Shown: positions 1 to 6,741, numbered from the stretch's first letter. The stretch is 13,220 nt of DNA from Bacillota bacterium (GCA_023395695.1 JAEWYJ010000047.1:1-13220), one strand, 5' to 3'. The notes: generated by a model not told the origin, from the sequence alone. Translations and numbers: made by a program.

Positions 1-167
1 TTCGTAACAGAAACCGCGGCCGCCGCCGGATTATTTAAAAACCGATGCAATTTCTGCGCCAGAGGCACGGCAAAAGCGCCGCAAGGGTGAGCAATGTGTG
101 CAGGAGGGGCACATTTTAATCCGCAAAGACTTTTGTAATAGTTTCATTTAATTTTAACATAAACGTG

Positions 168-196
168 TTGAATCGAATGCCAATAAACGGTATCAT
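168..196 (+). promoter_or_regulatory. Sigma-A type promoter of the secreted-protein gene
   Basis: A -35 box TTGAAT (168-173) and a -10 box TATCAT (191-196) are separated by exactly 17 bp, in AT-rich DNA just ahead of the gene at 233. Transcription would start near 203, giving a short leader that contains the AAGGAAA ribosome binding site at about 219-225. Upstream of this, 1-167 shows no convincing gene. Confidence 0.7.
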
Positions 197-232
197 GAAA
201 TTAAATATAATAAATTAAAAAGGAAAAGTGCC

Positions 233-1066
233 ATGAAAAAGATTGTTCGATCCGTTTCCTTTGTGGCTGCGGTTGTATTTCTGATGTCCGCCTCGACTGT
301 GGCGTTTGCCAGAGAAAAGAAGGACGATTTGCCGACTGCGGCAAATTGTGCCATAGCGGTGGAGGGAGACAAGCTTACCGTTTCGGGCAGCTATGCCGCT
401 ACAACCAGCTATACCATTAAGGATAAGGCGGTAACCTTTGCGGTGGACAGCACCGGTTTGGTACTGACCTATCCGACACAGAACAGCGTTAAAACCATCC
501 GGCTTGGCAAACGAATTGATGCGTTTGCCGTGTCCGGCACGCTCGACGCGCTGACGCTGGATAGTACGCTGGATTATCACTACACCGTAACCGTTGATGC
601 GACTGTCGGCCAACTCACCGCCGACGGCGACGTCAAATTGCAGCTGACCGGTGAAACCGCGATTGAGACGCTTGCGCTGGCCAGTGACAAGGCGGTCGTC
701 ACGGCTGAAAGCGGCGTCAAAATCCAGAACACGAACAGGGCGTTGGATTCTGAAACCCGTTTGTCGGTCACTGTCCGCGATTACCGCGCCAACACGTCCT
801 TTGCGTCTTATGACAGCGCGACCGGCGTGCTGACGCTTACAGCCGGCCGGGCCGACTGCACCGTAACCGACGCCTTAAAAGACGTTGTATTGACTGTGCG
901 GCAGGCGCATGACGGGCTGGCGGTAGCCGGGCGGTGGTACTGGCCGGGCCTTGACGGCGGCGCGACGGATAATGGCCGTTATCTGTACCGTTTTGCACCC
1001 ACAGCACAGGGGAAAGGCGTGCAGGAGCTGACCGTGGCATTCACCGCGGCGGAGAACGCATCTTAA
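233..1066 (+). CDS. Secreted protein of unknown function with beta-solenoid-like repeats
   Basis: The 277-residue product begins with a clear Sec signal peptide: basic KK/R at the N-terminus, a hydrophobic stretch at about residues 8-22 and a probable cleavage after AFA (residue 26). The mature part has no further membrane segment, no lipobox cysteine and no LPXTG motif, so it is probably released or loosely wall-associated. Residues about 95-165 show short alternating hydrophobic strands with Thr/Asp/Ala turns spaced roughly 20 residues apart, as in beta-helical or beta-sandwich surface proteins; this is inference from pattern only. The C-terminal third is rich in Gly and aromatic residues. 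The start is fixed by AAGGAAA about 8 nt upstream and by the signal peptide. It has its own promoter and is followed by a terminator-like hairpin, so it is probably monocistronic. I do not recognise the family. Confidence 0.8.
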   Translation: MKKIVRSVSFVAAVVFLMSASTVAFAREKKDDLPTAANCAIAVEGDKLTVSGSYAATTSYTIKDKAVTFAVDSTGLVLTYPTQNSVKTIRLGKRIDAFAVSGTLDALTLDSTLDYHYTVTVDATVGQLTADGDVKLQLTGETAIETLALASDKAVVTAESGVKIQNTNRALDSETRLSVTVRDYRANTSFASYDSATGVLTLTAGRADCTVTDALKDVVLTVRQAHDGLAVAGRWYWPGLDGGATDNGRYLYRFAPTAQGKGVQELTVAFTAAENAS

Positions 1067-1084
1067 AAAATCCAGAGCACCTTT

Positions 1085-1174
1085 TAAGGGGATTGCTGCA
1101 AAAGCGCACGACCGGAGTCTGCCTCTACAGGCGGCGCTTCGGAGGGCCGTTTTTGCAGCAACCCCTTATTTTTT
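1085..1174 (+). terminator. Long structured inverted repeat ending in a T run, probable terminator or ncRNA-like element
   Basis: The arms 1085-1103 and 1151-1168 pair over 18 bp with a single bulged A, and six T residues (1169-1174) follow, which is the layout of an intrinsic terminator for the gene ending at 1066. The loop is unusually long (about 47 nt) and is itself structured: CCGGAG can pair with CTTCGG and, inside that, GCCT with AGGC around a CTAC loop. An ordinary terminator does not need this, so a small mobile repeat or a structured RNA is an alternative. Confidence 0.6.
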
Positions 1175-1179
1175 GACCA

Positions 1180-1209
1180 TTGAAAGCCACATTCCGCTGC
1201 TGCTACAGT
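1180..1209 (+). promoter_or_regulatory. Weak candidate promoter for the operon starting at 1260
   Basis: TTGAAA (1180-1185) and TACAGT (1204-1209) are separated by 18 bp and lie 51 bp before the ATG at 1260. The -10 box has two mismatches and lies inside the hairpin described at 1197-1240, so this is the best candidate in the gap rather than a secure call. Confidence 0.3.
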
Positions 1210-1240
1210 GTACTTGCGGGGTAACCCGACATTGCAGCAG
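1197..1240 (+). other. Leader hairpin capped by a GNRA tetraloop
   Basis: CTGCTG (1197-1202) pairs with CAGCAG (1235-1240). CAGTG (1206-1210) pairs with CATTG (1230-1234), including one G-U pair. CGGG (1217-1220) pairs with CCCG (1225-1228) around the loop GTAA, a GNRA-type tetraloop in RNA. The structure ends just before the ribosome binding site (AGAGGA, about 1247-1252) of the gene at 1260, so it could influence translation. Its function is inference. Confidence 0.4.
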
Positions 1241-1259
1241 AAAGAAAGAGGAAACAAAA

Positions 1260-1466
1260 ATGGTCTCCAACAAAAATACCAGACAAATTAAAGAAATGCA
1301 AAAAGCGTTTAACCATCTAAAGACTTTTCGCCTAAAAAGTGGTAAACTAAAAAATGGATTATGGGATGAGGCGACGGAAAGCGCCGTAGCGGATTTTGTA
1401 AAAAAATGCCGGAAAAGCGATTTCATGCAATTTTTAACAAAGGCCCCTACAATGTTGTTCTCATAA
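1260..1466 (+). CDS. Unknown protein, N-terminal part of a gene split by a -1 frameshift
   Basis: This frame encodes 68 residues from an ATG preceded by AGAGGA at a good distance. Residues about 8-46 (from QIKEMQKAF to VADFVKK) resemble the helical pattern of peptidoglycan-binding-1-like repeats, including a run like 'LKSGKLKNGLWDEATESAV'. No signal peptide is visible, so the similarity may be only structural. The frame reaches a stop at 1464-1466, but the protein-like sequence continues in the -1 frame from 1406. The change-over point is an in-frame A-AAA-AAA heptamer at 1400-1406. Reading through it by a -1 slip gives a single 277-residue product with the frame ending at 2092. Either recoding, or a gene broken by loss or gain of one A, or a base-calling error in the homopolymer would explain this. 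The low GC content compared with the metabolic genes suggests a different history. Confidence 0.5.
   Translation: MVSNKNTRQIKEMQKAFNHLKTFRLKSGKLKNGLWDEATESAVADFVKKCRKSDFMQFLTKAPTMLFS
1400..1406 (+). other. In-frame A-AAA-AAA slippery heptamer, possible -1 frameshift site
   Basis: In the frame starting at 1260 the codons here are GTA AAA AAA TGC, so the heptamer has the X-XXY-YYZ phasing of a -1 slippery site. A slip here continues directly into the long downstream frame, whose ATG (1406-1408) uses the last A of the run. I see no obvious upstream Shine-Dalgarno-like stimulator and no strong downstream stem, so programmed slippage is not established; a homopolymer indel is equally simple. Confidence 0.45.
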
Positions 1467-2092
1467 TAGATCGCATTAATCAAGCCGCCGGAGTGGGGCA
1501 CAGCATTTTATACCAACTATTTCGGGCGAACCCGCGGCAAATTCAAAGGTTGATTTGGGCCGCGGGAGCCAAAGAACTGCTGGAAAAGGAAATGGACTGT
1601 GTCATCTCCGCTCAGACGCTGATGCATTCATTGCAGAAAAGCCCATCGCCCATTTATTTGGGTCAAGATTCACTTGTCGTAGAAAAAATAACAAAGCTAC
1701 AAACATTTCGGGATGCTGTGGCGATGGCACTATCGGAGCATTCTTATCAGTTTTCTGTCCAAGAGTCTTTTTTAGGCAAAATTTCACTGGATGTAAAAGA
1801 TGAAAATAAGGATTTATATTTTTCAATCGGCAAAATTGATATTCAGTATCGCGCGGAGTTTGATTTGATAACAGGCTGGGTATTTACCTGCCATGCTGAA
1901 GACCAATATGACTTTGACAGCTACAGAGAGATACCGTATGAGGAGATTTTCACCATAGGATGCAAGGAGACGTTTGTGAAGCACTTGGGAAGCATCGCAA
2001 ATAACGCCGGACTTTTGTCTCAAAAAGATAAAGCGAAAACGCCCTATTCCATAACCATCGATTTTACGTATTATCCACAAGGAGTGATCTAA
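1406..2092 (+). CDS. Unknown protein, main C-terminal part of the frameshifted gene
   Basis: This frame encodes 228 residues and holds most of the split gene. The sequence looks like a soluble alpha/beta protein: a helical N-terminal part (residues about 1-75) and a mixed strand-rich C-terminal half with many aromatic and acidic residues. There is no membrane segment, no signal peptide and no motif I can name. It could be translated by a -1 slip at 1400-1406 from the gene starting at 1260, or independently from ATG 1406, although no ribosome binding site precedes that ATG. Its stop overlaps the next start as TAATG (2090-2094), so it is translationally coupled to the membrane protein gene at 2092, which argues that the operon is or was recently functional. 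Base composition is AT-rich compared with the genes from 3486 onward. Function unknown. Confidence 0.6.
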   Translation: MPEKRFHAIFNKGPYNVVLIIDRINQAAGVGHSILYQLFRANPRQIQRLIWAAGAKELLEKEMDCVISAQTLMHSLQKSPSPIYLGQDSLVVEKITKLQTFRDAVAMALSEHSYQFSVQESFLGKISLDVKDENKDLYFSIGKIDIQYRAEFDLITGWVFTCHAEDQYDFDSYREIPYEEIFTIGCKETFVKHLGSIANNAGLLSQKDKAKTPYSITIDFTYYPQGVI

Positions 2093-2724
2093 TGAAACTC
2101 GCTCCCCCGCATAGAATTAAAAAATGGCGCGCTGAATGGTTGGCGCTTGCTTTGGCTTTACTGTTTAATGGCACTATTCTCGCTTTTGGTTACCGCTGTG
2201 GCCAAAGCCTCTTCACCTCGACCACCTTCACAGCCGAGGAATCGCAGGCGCGGTTTGACTCTCGCATGATACAGGCTAAGGCACTGCTGCGCGATTTTGG
2301 CGTGTCGGAAATAGAAGAGGAAGCGCCGCCAGAGGATATGCTTTATGGGCGTGCTTTGCGGGCGGATTTTCATCAGGGGCGGTTGGAAATCTCACTTGAA
2401 AACGCCTATGGAAGCGAGACATACTACCTGAAAATCGAAACACTTTCCGGCGCTACGCCACCGGACTGCCTACCCGACACAAACACGATCGAGCTGTTTG
2501 CTCGGCTATTTAGTATTCTGTCCGGCGGGGAATATACACCGGAGGAGGTTGCAATAGATCTTTTAGAACATAACATAAACGTCCGCAACCAATGGGAAGC
2601 GGCGGTCTCTTCCAATTCGGAATATCGCTATGATCACCACGGTAGCCAGCGATTTTGGGTTCATCAGGGTAAAGACGGATATGGTGCGTTTATCAGGTGG
2701 TCTGACCGTTCTGGAGGGAGGTGA
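2092..2724 (+). CDS. Membrane-anchored protein of unknown function, paralogue 1
   Basis: The 210-residue product starts with a basic segment containing KKWRAEW, followed by one hydrophobic helix at about residues 16-37, then a soluble domain of about 170 residues. By the positive-inside rule the domain should lie outside the membrane. It is clearly related along its whole length to the product of the next gene. Shared blocks include the KKWR-EWL anchor, a 'HQGRLEISLENAYG' type block, 'LFARLFSILSGG' and a TEYR/SEYR motif near the end. The ATG overlaps the upstream stop (TAATG), and GGAGTGAT at 2081-2088 serves as ribosome binding site. The stop lies 4 bases before the next start, so the genes form one operon. 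I do not recognise the family. Confidence 0.8.
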   Translation: MKLAPPHRIKKWRAEWLALALALLFNGTILAFGYRCGQSLFTSTTFTAEESQARFDSRMIQAKALLRDFGVSEIEEEAPPEDMLYGRALRADFHQGRLEISLENAYGSETYYLKIETLSGATPPDCLPDTNTIELFARLFSILSGGEYTPEEVAIDLLEHNINVRNQWEAAVSSNSEYRYDHHGSQRFWVHQGKDGYGAFIRWSDRSGGR

Positions 2725-2728
2725 CGAC

Positions 2729-3394
2729 GTGAAGATTACCGCCCCTCGATTGGTGAAGAAATGGCGTGTTGAGTGGCTGCTCATTGCCTTGGCGATTGCG
2801 CTGCACGGTTTTGCTGGCGCTTTCGGATATAGTGTTATGCGGATGATTTTCCCGGTTGAGATACCTTTGGCGGAATCCAAGACATTGTTTGCCGCCCGTA
2901 TGACCGAGGCCGAGCCGTTGCTGCATAAGTATACTGCCAGCACAAAAGAATATGCGCCGGAGTGGGATCAGAGCTATCGGCGTAGCATTGATGTGGATTT
3001 GTATCAGGGGTGGTTAAATGTCTCAATGGAAAATTCTTGTGGCATAGAAAAATACATCATGAAAATGGATCGATACGGCAAAACACCGCTTGACGCTTTG
3101 CCGAATGCAGAAAGCGTTTTGTTGGCTACCCGATTGTTTAGCATTGCGAGCGGCGGGGCATTCGCACCAGAGCCGATGGCGGAGGCCCTTTCAGTGCAGA
3201 TTGATATCGCCTATGGCAAATGGGCCGCTTATACGCCCTCCCCCAATACGGAATACCGCCATTGGGTCAGTCAGCCGCTCTCCGGCGCATTTTCCGGCGA
3301 GATGACTTTTTGCATCTATGAGCGGCGCGAGGGATTTTATGCTACTGAGGTGCGCTGGGCTGCCAGCCACTACCGGCGGGATGATAGAAAATAA
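2729..3394 (+). CDS. Membrane-anchored protein of unknown function, paralogue 2
   Basis: The 221-residue product begins at a GTG chosen because GGAGGGAGG (2713-2721) lies at the right distance and because the protein then starts VKITAPRLVKKWRVEW, aligning with the start of the preceding gene. An in-frame ATG at 2630 lies inside the upstream gene and would add a segment without counterpart. One transmembrane helix (about residues 18-40) is followed by an outside domain with blocks matching the paralogue: 'YQGWLNVSMENSCG', 'LLATRLFSIASGG' and 'NTEYRH'. The pair looks like an old tandem duplication, with sequence clearly diverged but length and layout retained. It is the last gene of the operon and is followed by a strong terminator. 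Function unknown; an envelope sensor or accessory role is only a guess. Confidence 0.8.
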   Translation: MKITAPRLVKKWRVEWLLIALAIALHGFAGAFGYSVMRMIFPVEIPLAESKTLFAARMTEAEPLLHKYTASTKEYAPEWDQSYRRSIDVDLYQGWLNVSMENSCGIEKYIMKMDRYGKTPLDALPNAESVLLATRLFSIASGGAFAPEPMAEALSVQIDIAYGKWAAYTPSPNTEYRHWVSQPLSGAFSGEMTFCIYERREGFYATEVRWAASHYRRDDRK

Positions 3395-3437
3395 TAGGCT
3401 GTGGTATTATGACAAGTACGCGTAAATAGAACTGACA

Positions 3438-3472
3438 AAAATCGCTCCCCGCCAACGACGGGGAGCGATTTT
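3438..3472. terminator. Bidirectional intrinsic terminator between convergent genes
   Basis: A perfect 14-bp stem (3438-3451 with 3459-3472) with a 7-nt loop has a GC-rich core and A and T tracts at its two ends, so it has a U tract when read in either direction. It lies between the plus-strand operon ending at 3394 and the minus-strand etfA ending at 3486 and probably ends both transcripts. Confidence 0.88.
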
Positions 3473-3485
3473 CAATACTTAAACC

Positions 3486-4592
3486 TTACTTATTGGCCAG
3501 CGCCGCTTTAAACTGCTCGATCATCAGCGGAACAACCTTGAACAGGTCGCCGGTGATGCCGTAATCAGCTACCTCAAAAATCGGGGCTGCGTCGTTCTTG
3601 TTGACGGCGATGATGCACTCGGAATCCTGCATACCGGCCTTATGCTGGATAGCGCCGGAGATGCCCAGTGCGATATAGATTTTGGGATGAACGGTTTTGC
3701 CGGTCTGGCCAACCTGATGGTCGGCGGAGAGCCAGCCAGCGTCGATGGTGGCACGGGAGCCGCCGACAACGCCACCGAGCACGTCGGCCAGCTCGTGCGC
3801 CAGCTCAATGCCCTTCTGAACGTCCTTGCCGATGCCGCGGCCGACCGAGACAACAATGTCCGCGCCGGTCAGGTCAACGAGCTGCTTGGCAGCCTTGACA
3901 ACCTCAAGCACCTGGGTCTGAAGGTCGCCTTCGGTGAGCGAGAAGGCAGGTTTAACAATCTGGCAGGCGTCGGCCTTGGCCTGGTCGAACTCTGCGCGCT
4001 TCATAACGCCGGGGCGAACGGTCGCCATAGCGGGGCGGAAGCGGGGGCAAATGATGGTGGCCATCAGGTGGCCGCCGAAGGCCGGACGGGTCATCTTAAG
4101 GTTTCTGTCCTCATAATTGAATTTCTGGGAGGCCAAATCAATCGTTGAACTGGTTCTCAGGAATTCAACATAGTTGGCAACATCCACGTCGAGGTGGGTG
4201 CAGTCGGCGCAAAGGCCGGTGTGCAGCCTGGCCGCGCAGCGGGGGCCAAGGTCGCGGCCGATGTTGGTCGCGCCAATGAGGAAAACCTCGGGCTTCATCT
4301 CGGTGATAACGTCGCAGATCACCTTGGCATAAGCGTCGGTGGTATAATCTTTGAGCAGCGGGGACTCGCAGACGATGATCTTGTCGGCGCCGTAGCCGCC
4401 AAGCTCTCTGGCGATGCCCTCAACCTTGTCGCCCAGCAGCAGACCGCAGAGCTCAACGCCCAGCTCGTCCGCCAGCTTGCGGCCTTCGGAGATCAATTCG
4501 TAGTCGGTGGGCATCAGCTTGCCCAGGCGCTGCTCGCAGAAGACCCATACGCCCTTGAAAGCAGCGAGGTCGGTATTGTTAAAAGTAGCCAT
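3486..4592 (-). CDS. etfA: Electron transfer flavoprotein alpha subunit (EtfA)
   Basis: The product is 368 residues, somewhat longer than many EtfA proteins, owing to a distinct N-terminal segment (about residues 1-35). The C-terminal FAD domain carries the family signature: GGSRATIDAGW (277-287), VGQTGKTVHP (294-303), GISGAIQHKAGM (310-321) and NKND (331-334). The first half is the nucleotide-fold domain typical of Etf subunits. EtfA with EtfB forms the heterodimer that takes electrons from NADH and passes them to Bcd and, in bifurcating clostridial complexes, to ferredoxin. The start has AAGGAGAT about 9 nt upstream. It is the last gene of bcd-etfB-etfA, 20 bp after etfB, and is followed by the terminator at 3438-3472. 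Family assignment is firm; bifurcation is inferred from the Bcd context and the EtfB motif. Confidence 0.96.
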   Translation of the reverse strand: MATFNNTDLAAFKGVWVFCEQRLGKLMPTDYELISEGRKLADELGVELCGLLLGDKVEGIARELGGYGADKIIVCESPLLKDYTTDAYAKVICDVITEMKPEVFLIGATNIGRDLGPRCAARLHTGLCADCTHLDVDVANYVEFLRTSSTIDLASQKFNYEDRNLKMTRPAFGGHLMATIICPRFRPAMATVRPGVMKRAEFDQAKADACQIVKPAFSLTEGDLQTQVLEVVKAAKQLVDLTGADIVVSVGRGIGKDVQKGIELAHELADVLGGVVGGSRATIDAGWLSADHQVGQTGKTVHPKIYIALGISGAIQHKAGMQDSECIIAVNKNDAAPIFEVADYGITGDLFKVVPLMIEQFKAALANK

Positions 4593-4612
4593 TCGTACTT
4601 ATCTCCTTTCAA

Positions 4613-5413
4613 TCAGATAATGTGCTTTTCAAGCAAAATGCTGGCAAGCGTTGCGCAGGTTGCCTTGTCGGCGCCCTCGAGCATAGTGCCAACACCCTTC
4701 TGAGGAGGAGTGAAGGACTTGAAGATGTTCGTGGGAGAGCCCTTCAGACCAATGGTGTCCAAATCGATCAGCGGATCGTCTTTCAAGGTCTCGAAGTTAA
4801 AGACATGCAGGGGCTTGGCATAGCAGTCCATGATGCCGCCGACGTTCATGTAACGCGGGTCGTTAAGCTCCTTGATGCAGGTGAGCAGGCAGGGGGTCTT
4901 GGTCTTGATGGTCATATAGCCGTCCTCAAGCATGCGGCGGCAGGTGACCTCACCGCTCTCAACCTTGAGCTCGGCAACGTAGGAAACCTGAGGCAGATTA
5001 AGCTTTTCAGCAATCTGCGGGCCGACCTGGGCGGTGTCGCCGTCGATGGCCTGACGGCCGCAGAAGACGATATCGTCGCTCTCAAGGCCAATCTTCTTGA
5101 TTGCGGCCGAAAGAATCTGAGAGGTTGCGTAGGTATCCGAGCCGCCAAATTCACGTGCGGAGACGAGAACGCCCTCGTCAGCGCCCATAGCCATCAGCTC
5201 GCGGAGCATGCCCTCGGCAGGGGGCGGGCCCATGGTGATAACGATGACCTTGCAGCCATTGGCATCCTTTAAACGCAGAGCCGCCTCAATAGCGCTCTGG
5301 TCGTCAGGGTTGATAATGGCCGCCATAGATGCACGGTTCAGGGTGCCGTCGGGATTAACGGCTACCTTACCGGAAGTATCCGGAACTTGCTTTACACAAA
5401 CTATTGCTTTCAT
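4613..5413 (-). CDS. etfB: Electron transfer flavoprotein beta subunit (EtfB), bifurcating type likely
   Basis: The 266-residue product has the usual EtfB length and start (MKAIVCVKQVPDTSG). The segment FCGRQAIDGDTAQVGPQIAE (117-136) matches the nucleotide-binding loop that in electron-bifurcating Etf proteins holds a second FAD in place of AMP. In the known clostridial complexes this FAD oxidises NADH and splits the electron pair between ferredoxin or flavodoxin and Bcd. The ATG follows a strong GAGGAGGCG ribosome binding site. It lies 18 bp after bcd and 20 bp before etfA in one transcription unit. The product is cytoplasmic. That this particular protein bifurcates is inference from the motif and the neighbours. 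Confidence 0.96.
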   Translation of the reverse strand: MKAIVCVKQVPDTSGKVAVNPDGTLNRASMAAIINPDDQSAIEAALRLKDANGCKVIVITMGPPPAEGMLRELMAMGADEGVLVSAREFGGSDTYATSQILSAAIKKIGLESDDIVFCGRQAIDGDTAQVGPQIAEKLNLPQVSYVAELKVESGEVTCRRMLEDGYMTIKTKTPCLLTCIKELNDPRYMNVGGIMDCYAKPLHVFNFETLKDDPLIDLDTIGLKGSPTNIFKSFTPPQKGVGTMLEGADKATCATLASILLEKHII

Positions 5414-5431
5414 AAAACGGTGCGCCTCCTC

Positions 5432-6574
5432 TTACTTAACCTGAAGGGCATTCGCGATGACCATGCGCTGGACTTCGCTGGTGCCTTCGTAGATCTCGGT
5501 GATCTTCGCGTCACGCATCATGCGCTCAACCGGGTAATCACGCGTGTATCCGTAACCGCCGAAGAGCTGGACAGCGCGGCGGGTGACGTCGTTTGCGGCC
5601 TCGGCGGCAAACAGCTTCGCCATGGCGGAGTCAATGCCGTAGGGCTCATGCGCCTGCTTTTTGATGGCGGCAGAATAAACCAGATACTGCGCGGCCTTCA
5701 TGCGGGTGTGCATGTCGGCAATCTGGAACTGGGTGTTCTGGAACTGCGAAAGGCGCTTGCCGAACTGGATGCGCTCTTTCGTGTATTTGATGACCTCGTC
5801 GATAGCGCCCTCGCCAATACCCAGCGCCTGGGAAGCAATGCCGATACGGCCGCCGTCGAGCGTCTTCATGGCGACTTTAAAGCCTTCGCCCTCTTTACCC
5901 AGCAGGTTCTCCTTGGGAACAATGCAATCCTCAAAGATCAGCTCGGAGGTTGAGGAGCCGCGAATGCCCATCTTTTTCTCGTGCTTACCGACCGAGAAGC
6001 CGGGGAAGTCCTTTTCAACAATAAAAGCCGAAATACCGTGGTTGCCCTTTTTGCGGTCGGTCATGGCCATAACCACAAACACGTCGGCATAGCTGGCGTT
6101 GGTGATAAACACCTTGGTGCCGTTAAGCACATAATGGTCGCCCTCAAGCACAGCGGTGGTCTGCTGGCCGGAGGCGTCGGTGCCTGCACCCGGCTCGGTC
6201 AGGCCAAACGCGCCGAGCCACTCGCCGCTGCAGAGCTTGGGGAGATATTGCATCTTCTGCGCTTCGGTGCCGTTCTCAAAAATGGGCGCGCAGCAAAGCG
6301 AGGTATGGGCCGAAACGATAACGCCGGTCGTTGCGCATACCTTTGAGAGCTCCTCAACGCACATGGCATAGGACAGAACGTCCGCGCCTGCGCCGCCGTA
6401 CTGCTTGGGGAAATAAATGCCCATCATGCCCAGCTTGCCCATTTTCTTGACGGTCTCCGTCGGGAACATTTCCTTTTCGTCGACCTCTTCTGCTAAAGGC
6501 TTAACTTCATTTTCCGCAAAGTCGCGATACATTTTGCGGAGCATTTGATGTTCTTTGCTCAGTACAAAGTCCAT
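5432..6574 (-). CDS. bcd: Acyl-CoA dehydrogenase, probably butyryl-CoA dehydrogenase
   Basis: The 380-residue product is a full-length acyl-CoA dehydrogenase. It has the signature FGLTEPGAGTDA (about 137-148), the FAD/substrate motifs KVFITNASYADVF and RIGIASQALGIG, and a C-terminal GGYGYTRDYPVERMMRDAKI block followed by YEGTSEVQR, whose first Glu (about 363) aligns with the catalytic base of short-chain enzymes. The expected reaction is reduction of crotonyl-CoA to butyryl-CoA, coupled to EtfAB. The start at MDFVLSKEHQ is set by AGGAGGAGAA just upstream (6581-6590) and by the family's usual N-terminus; the open frame extends to 6691, but that extension has no family character. Neighbouring etfB, etfA and the butyryl-CoA transferase support the C4 assignment. 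Crotonase and hydroxybutyryl-CoA dehydrogenase genes are absent beside it. Another short-chain acyl-CoA substrate cannot be excluded. Confidence 0.93.
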   Translation of the reverse strand: MDFVLSKEHQMLRKMYRDFAENEVKPLAEEVDEKEMFPTETVKKMGKLGMMGIYFPKQYGGAGADVLSYAMCVEELSKVCATTGVIVSAHTSLCCAPIFENGTEAQKMQYLPKLCSGEWLGAFGLTEPGAGTDASGQQTTAVLEGDHYVLNGTKVFITNASYADVFVVMAMTDRKKGNHGISAFIVEKDFPGFSVGKHEKKMGIRGSSTSELIFEDCIVPKENLLGKEGEGFKVAMKTLDGGRIGIASQALGIGEGAIDEVIKYTKERIQFGKRLSQFQNTQFQIADMHTRMKAAQYLVYSAAIKKQAHEPYGIDSAMAKLFAAEAANDVTRRAVQLFGGYGYTRDYPVERMMRDAKITEIYEGTSEVQRMVIANALQVK

Positions 6575-6600
6575 ATTGTTTTCTCCTCCTATAATAGAGT

Positions 6601-6639
6601 AAAACACGGCGGGCATGGTGGTTTTTACCCGGCGGTTTT
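6601..6639 (-). other. Predicted hairpin in the bcd leader RNA
   Basis: On the minus strand, the arms 6639-6628 and 6613-6601 can form about eleven pairs with one bulge and one mismatch around a 14-nt loop. It lies just upstream of the bcd ribosome binding site (6581-6590). No U tract follows, so it is not a terminator; an mRNA stabiliser or a translation control element is possible. Read by eye only. Confidence 0.3.
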
Positions 6640-6698
6640 CAAAGGGACGCGCAAGTGGAATTGCAAAAGGGCAGAATGAGGCCCTTGACACAACTACA

Positions 6699-6716
6699 AC
6701 GTTATAACATTAACAC
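6699..6716. promoter_or_regulatory. Weaker Rex-like operator over the bcd -10 region
   Basis: The sequence ACGTTAT-AACA-TTAACAC matches 10 of 14 defined positions of the Rex consensus TTGTTAA-N4-TTAACAA. Its position over the candidate -10 element makes it plausible, but the match alone would be weak. Confidence 0.3.
6701..6709 (-). promoter_or_regulatory. Candidate extended -10 promoter of bcd-etfB-etfA
   Basis: Read on the minus strand, TG-T-TATAAC gives an extended -10 element with no good -35 box at the usual distance. Transcription would start near 6694, leaving a leader of about 120 nt before bcd. It is overlapped by one of the two Rex-like sequences, which would suit a repressed promoter. 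Confidence 0.35.
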
Positions 6717-6741
6717 GCGGCTATAAGGAATGCAAGCGGAT

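Noticed and set aside
2630..2728. Upstream ATG for the second membrane paralogue
   Set aside because: It would overlap the previous gene by 95 bp; the GTG at 2729 has a better ribosome binding site and aligns with the paralogue.
3642..5272. Plus-strand open frames opposite etfA and etfB
   Set aside because: Both Etf genes are complete with correct starts and motifs; the antisense frames lack initiation signals.
6575..6691. N-terminal extension of bcd by 39 residues
   Set aside because: The extension has no family similarity, covers the leader region, and a strong AGGAGGAGAA precedes the internal ATG at 6574.
6685..6708. Plus-strand TTGACA followed by TATAAC
   Set aside because: The spacer is only 12 bp and no plus-strand gene follows.
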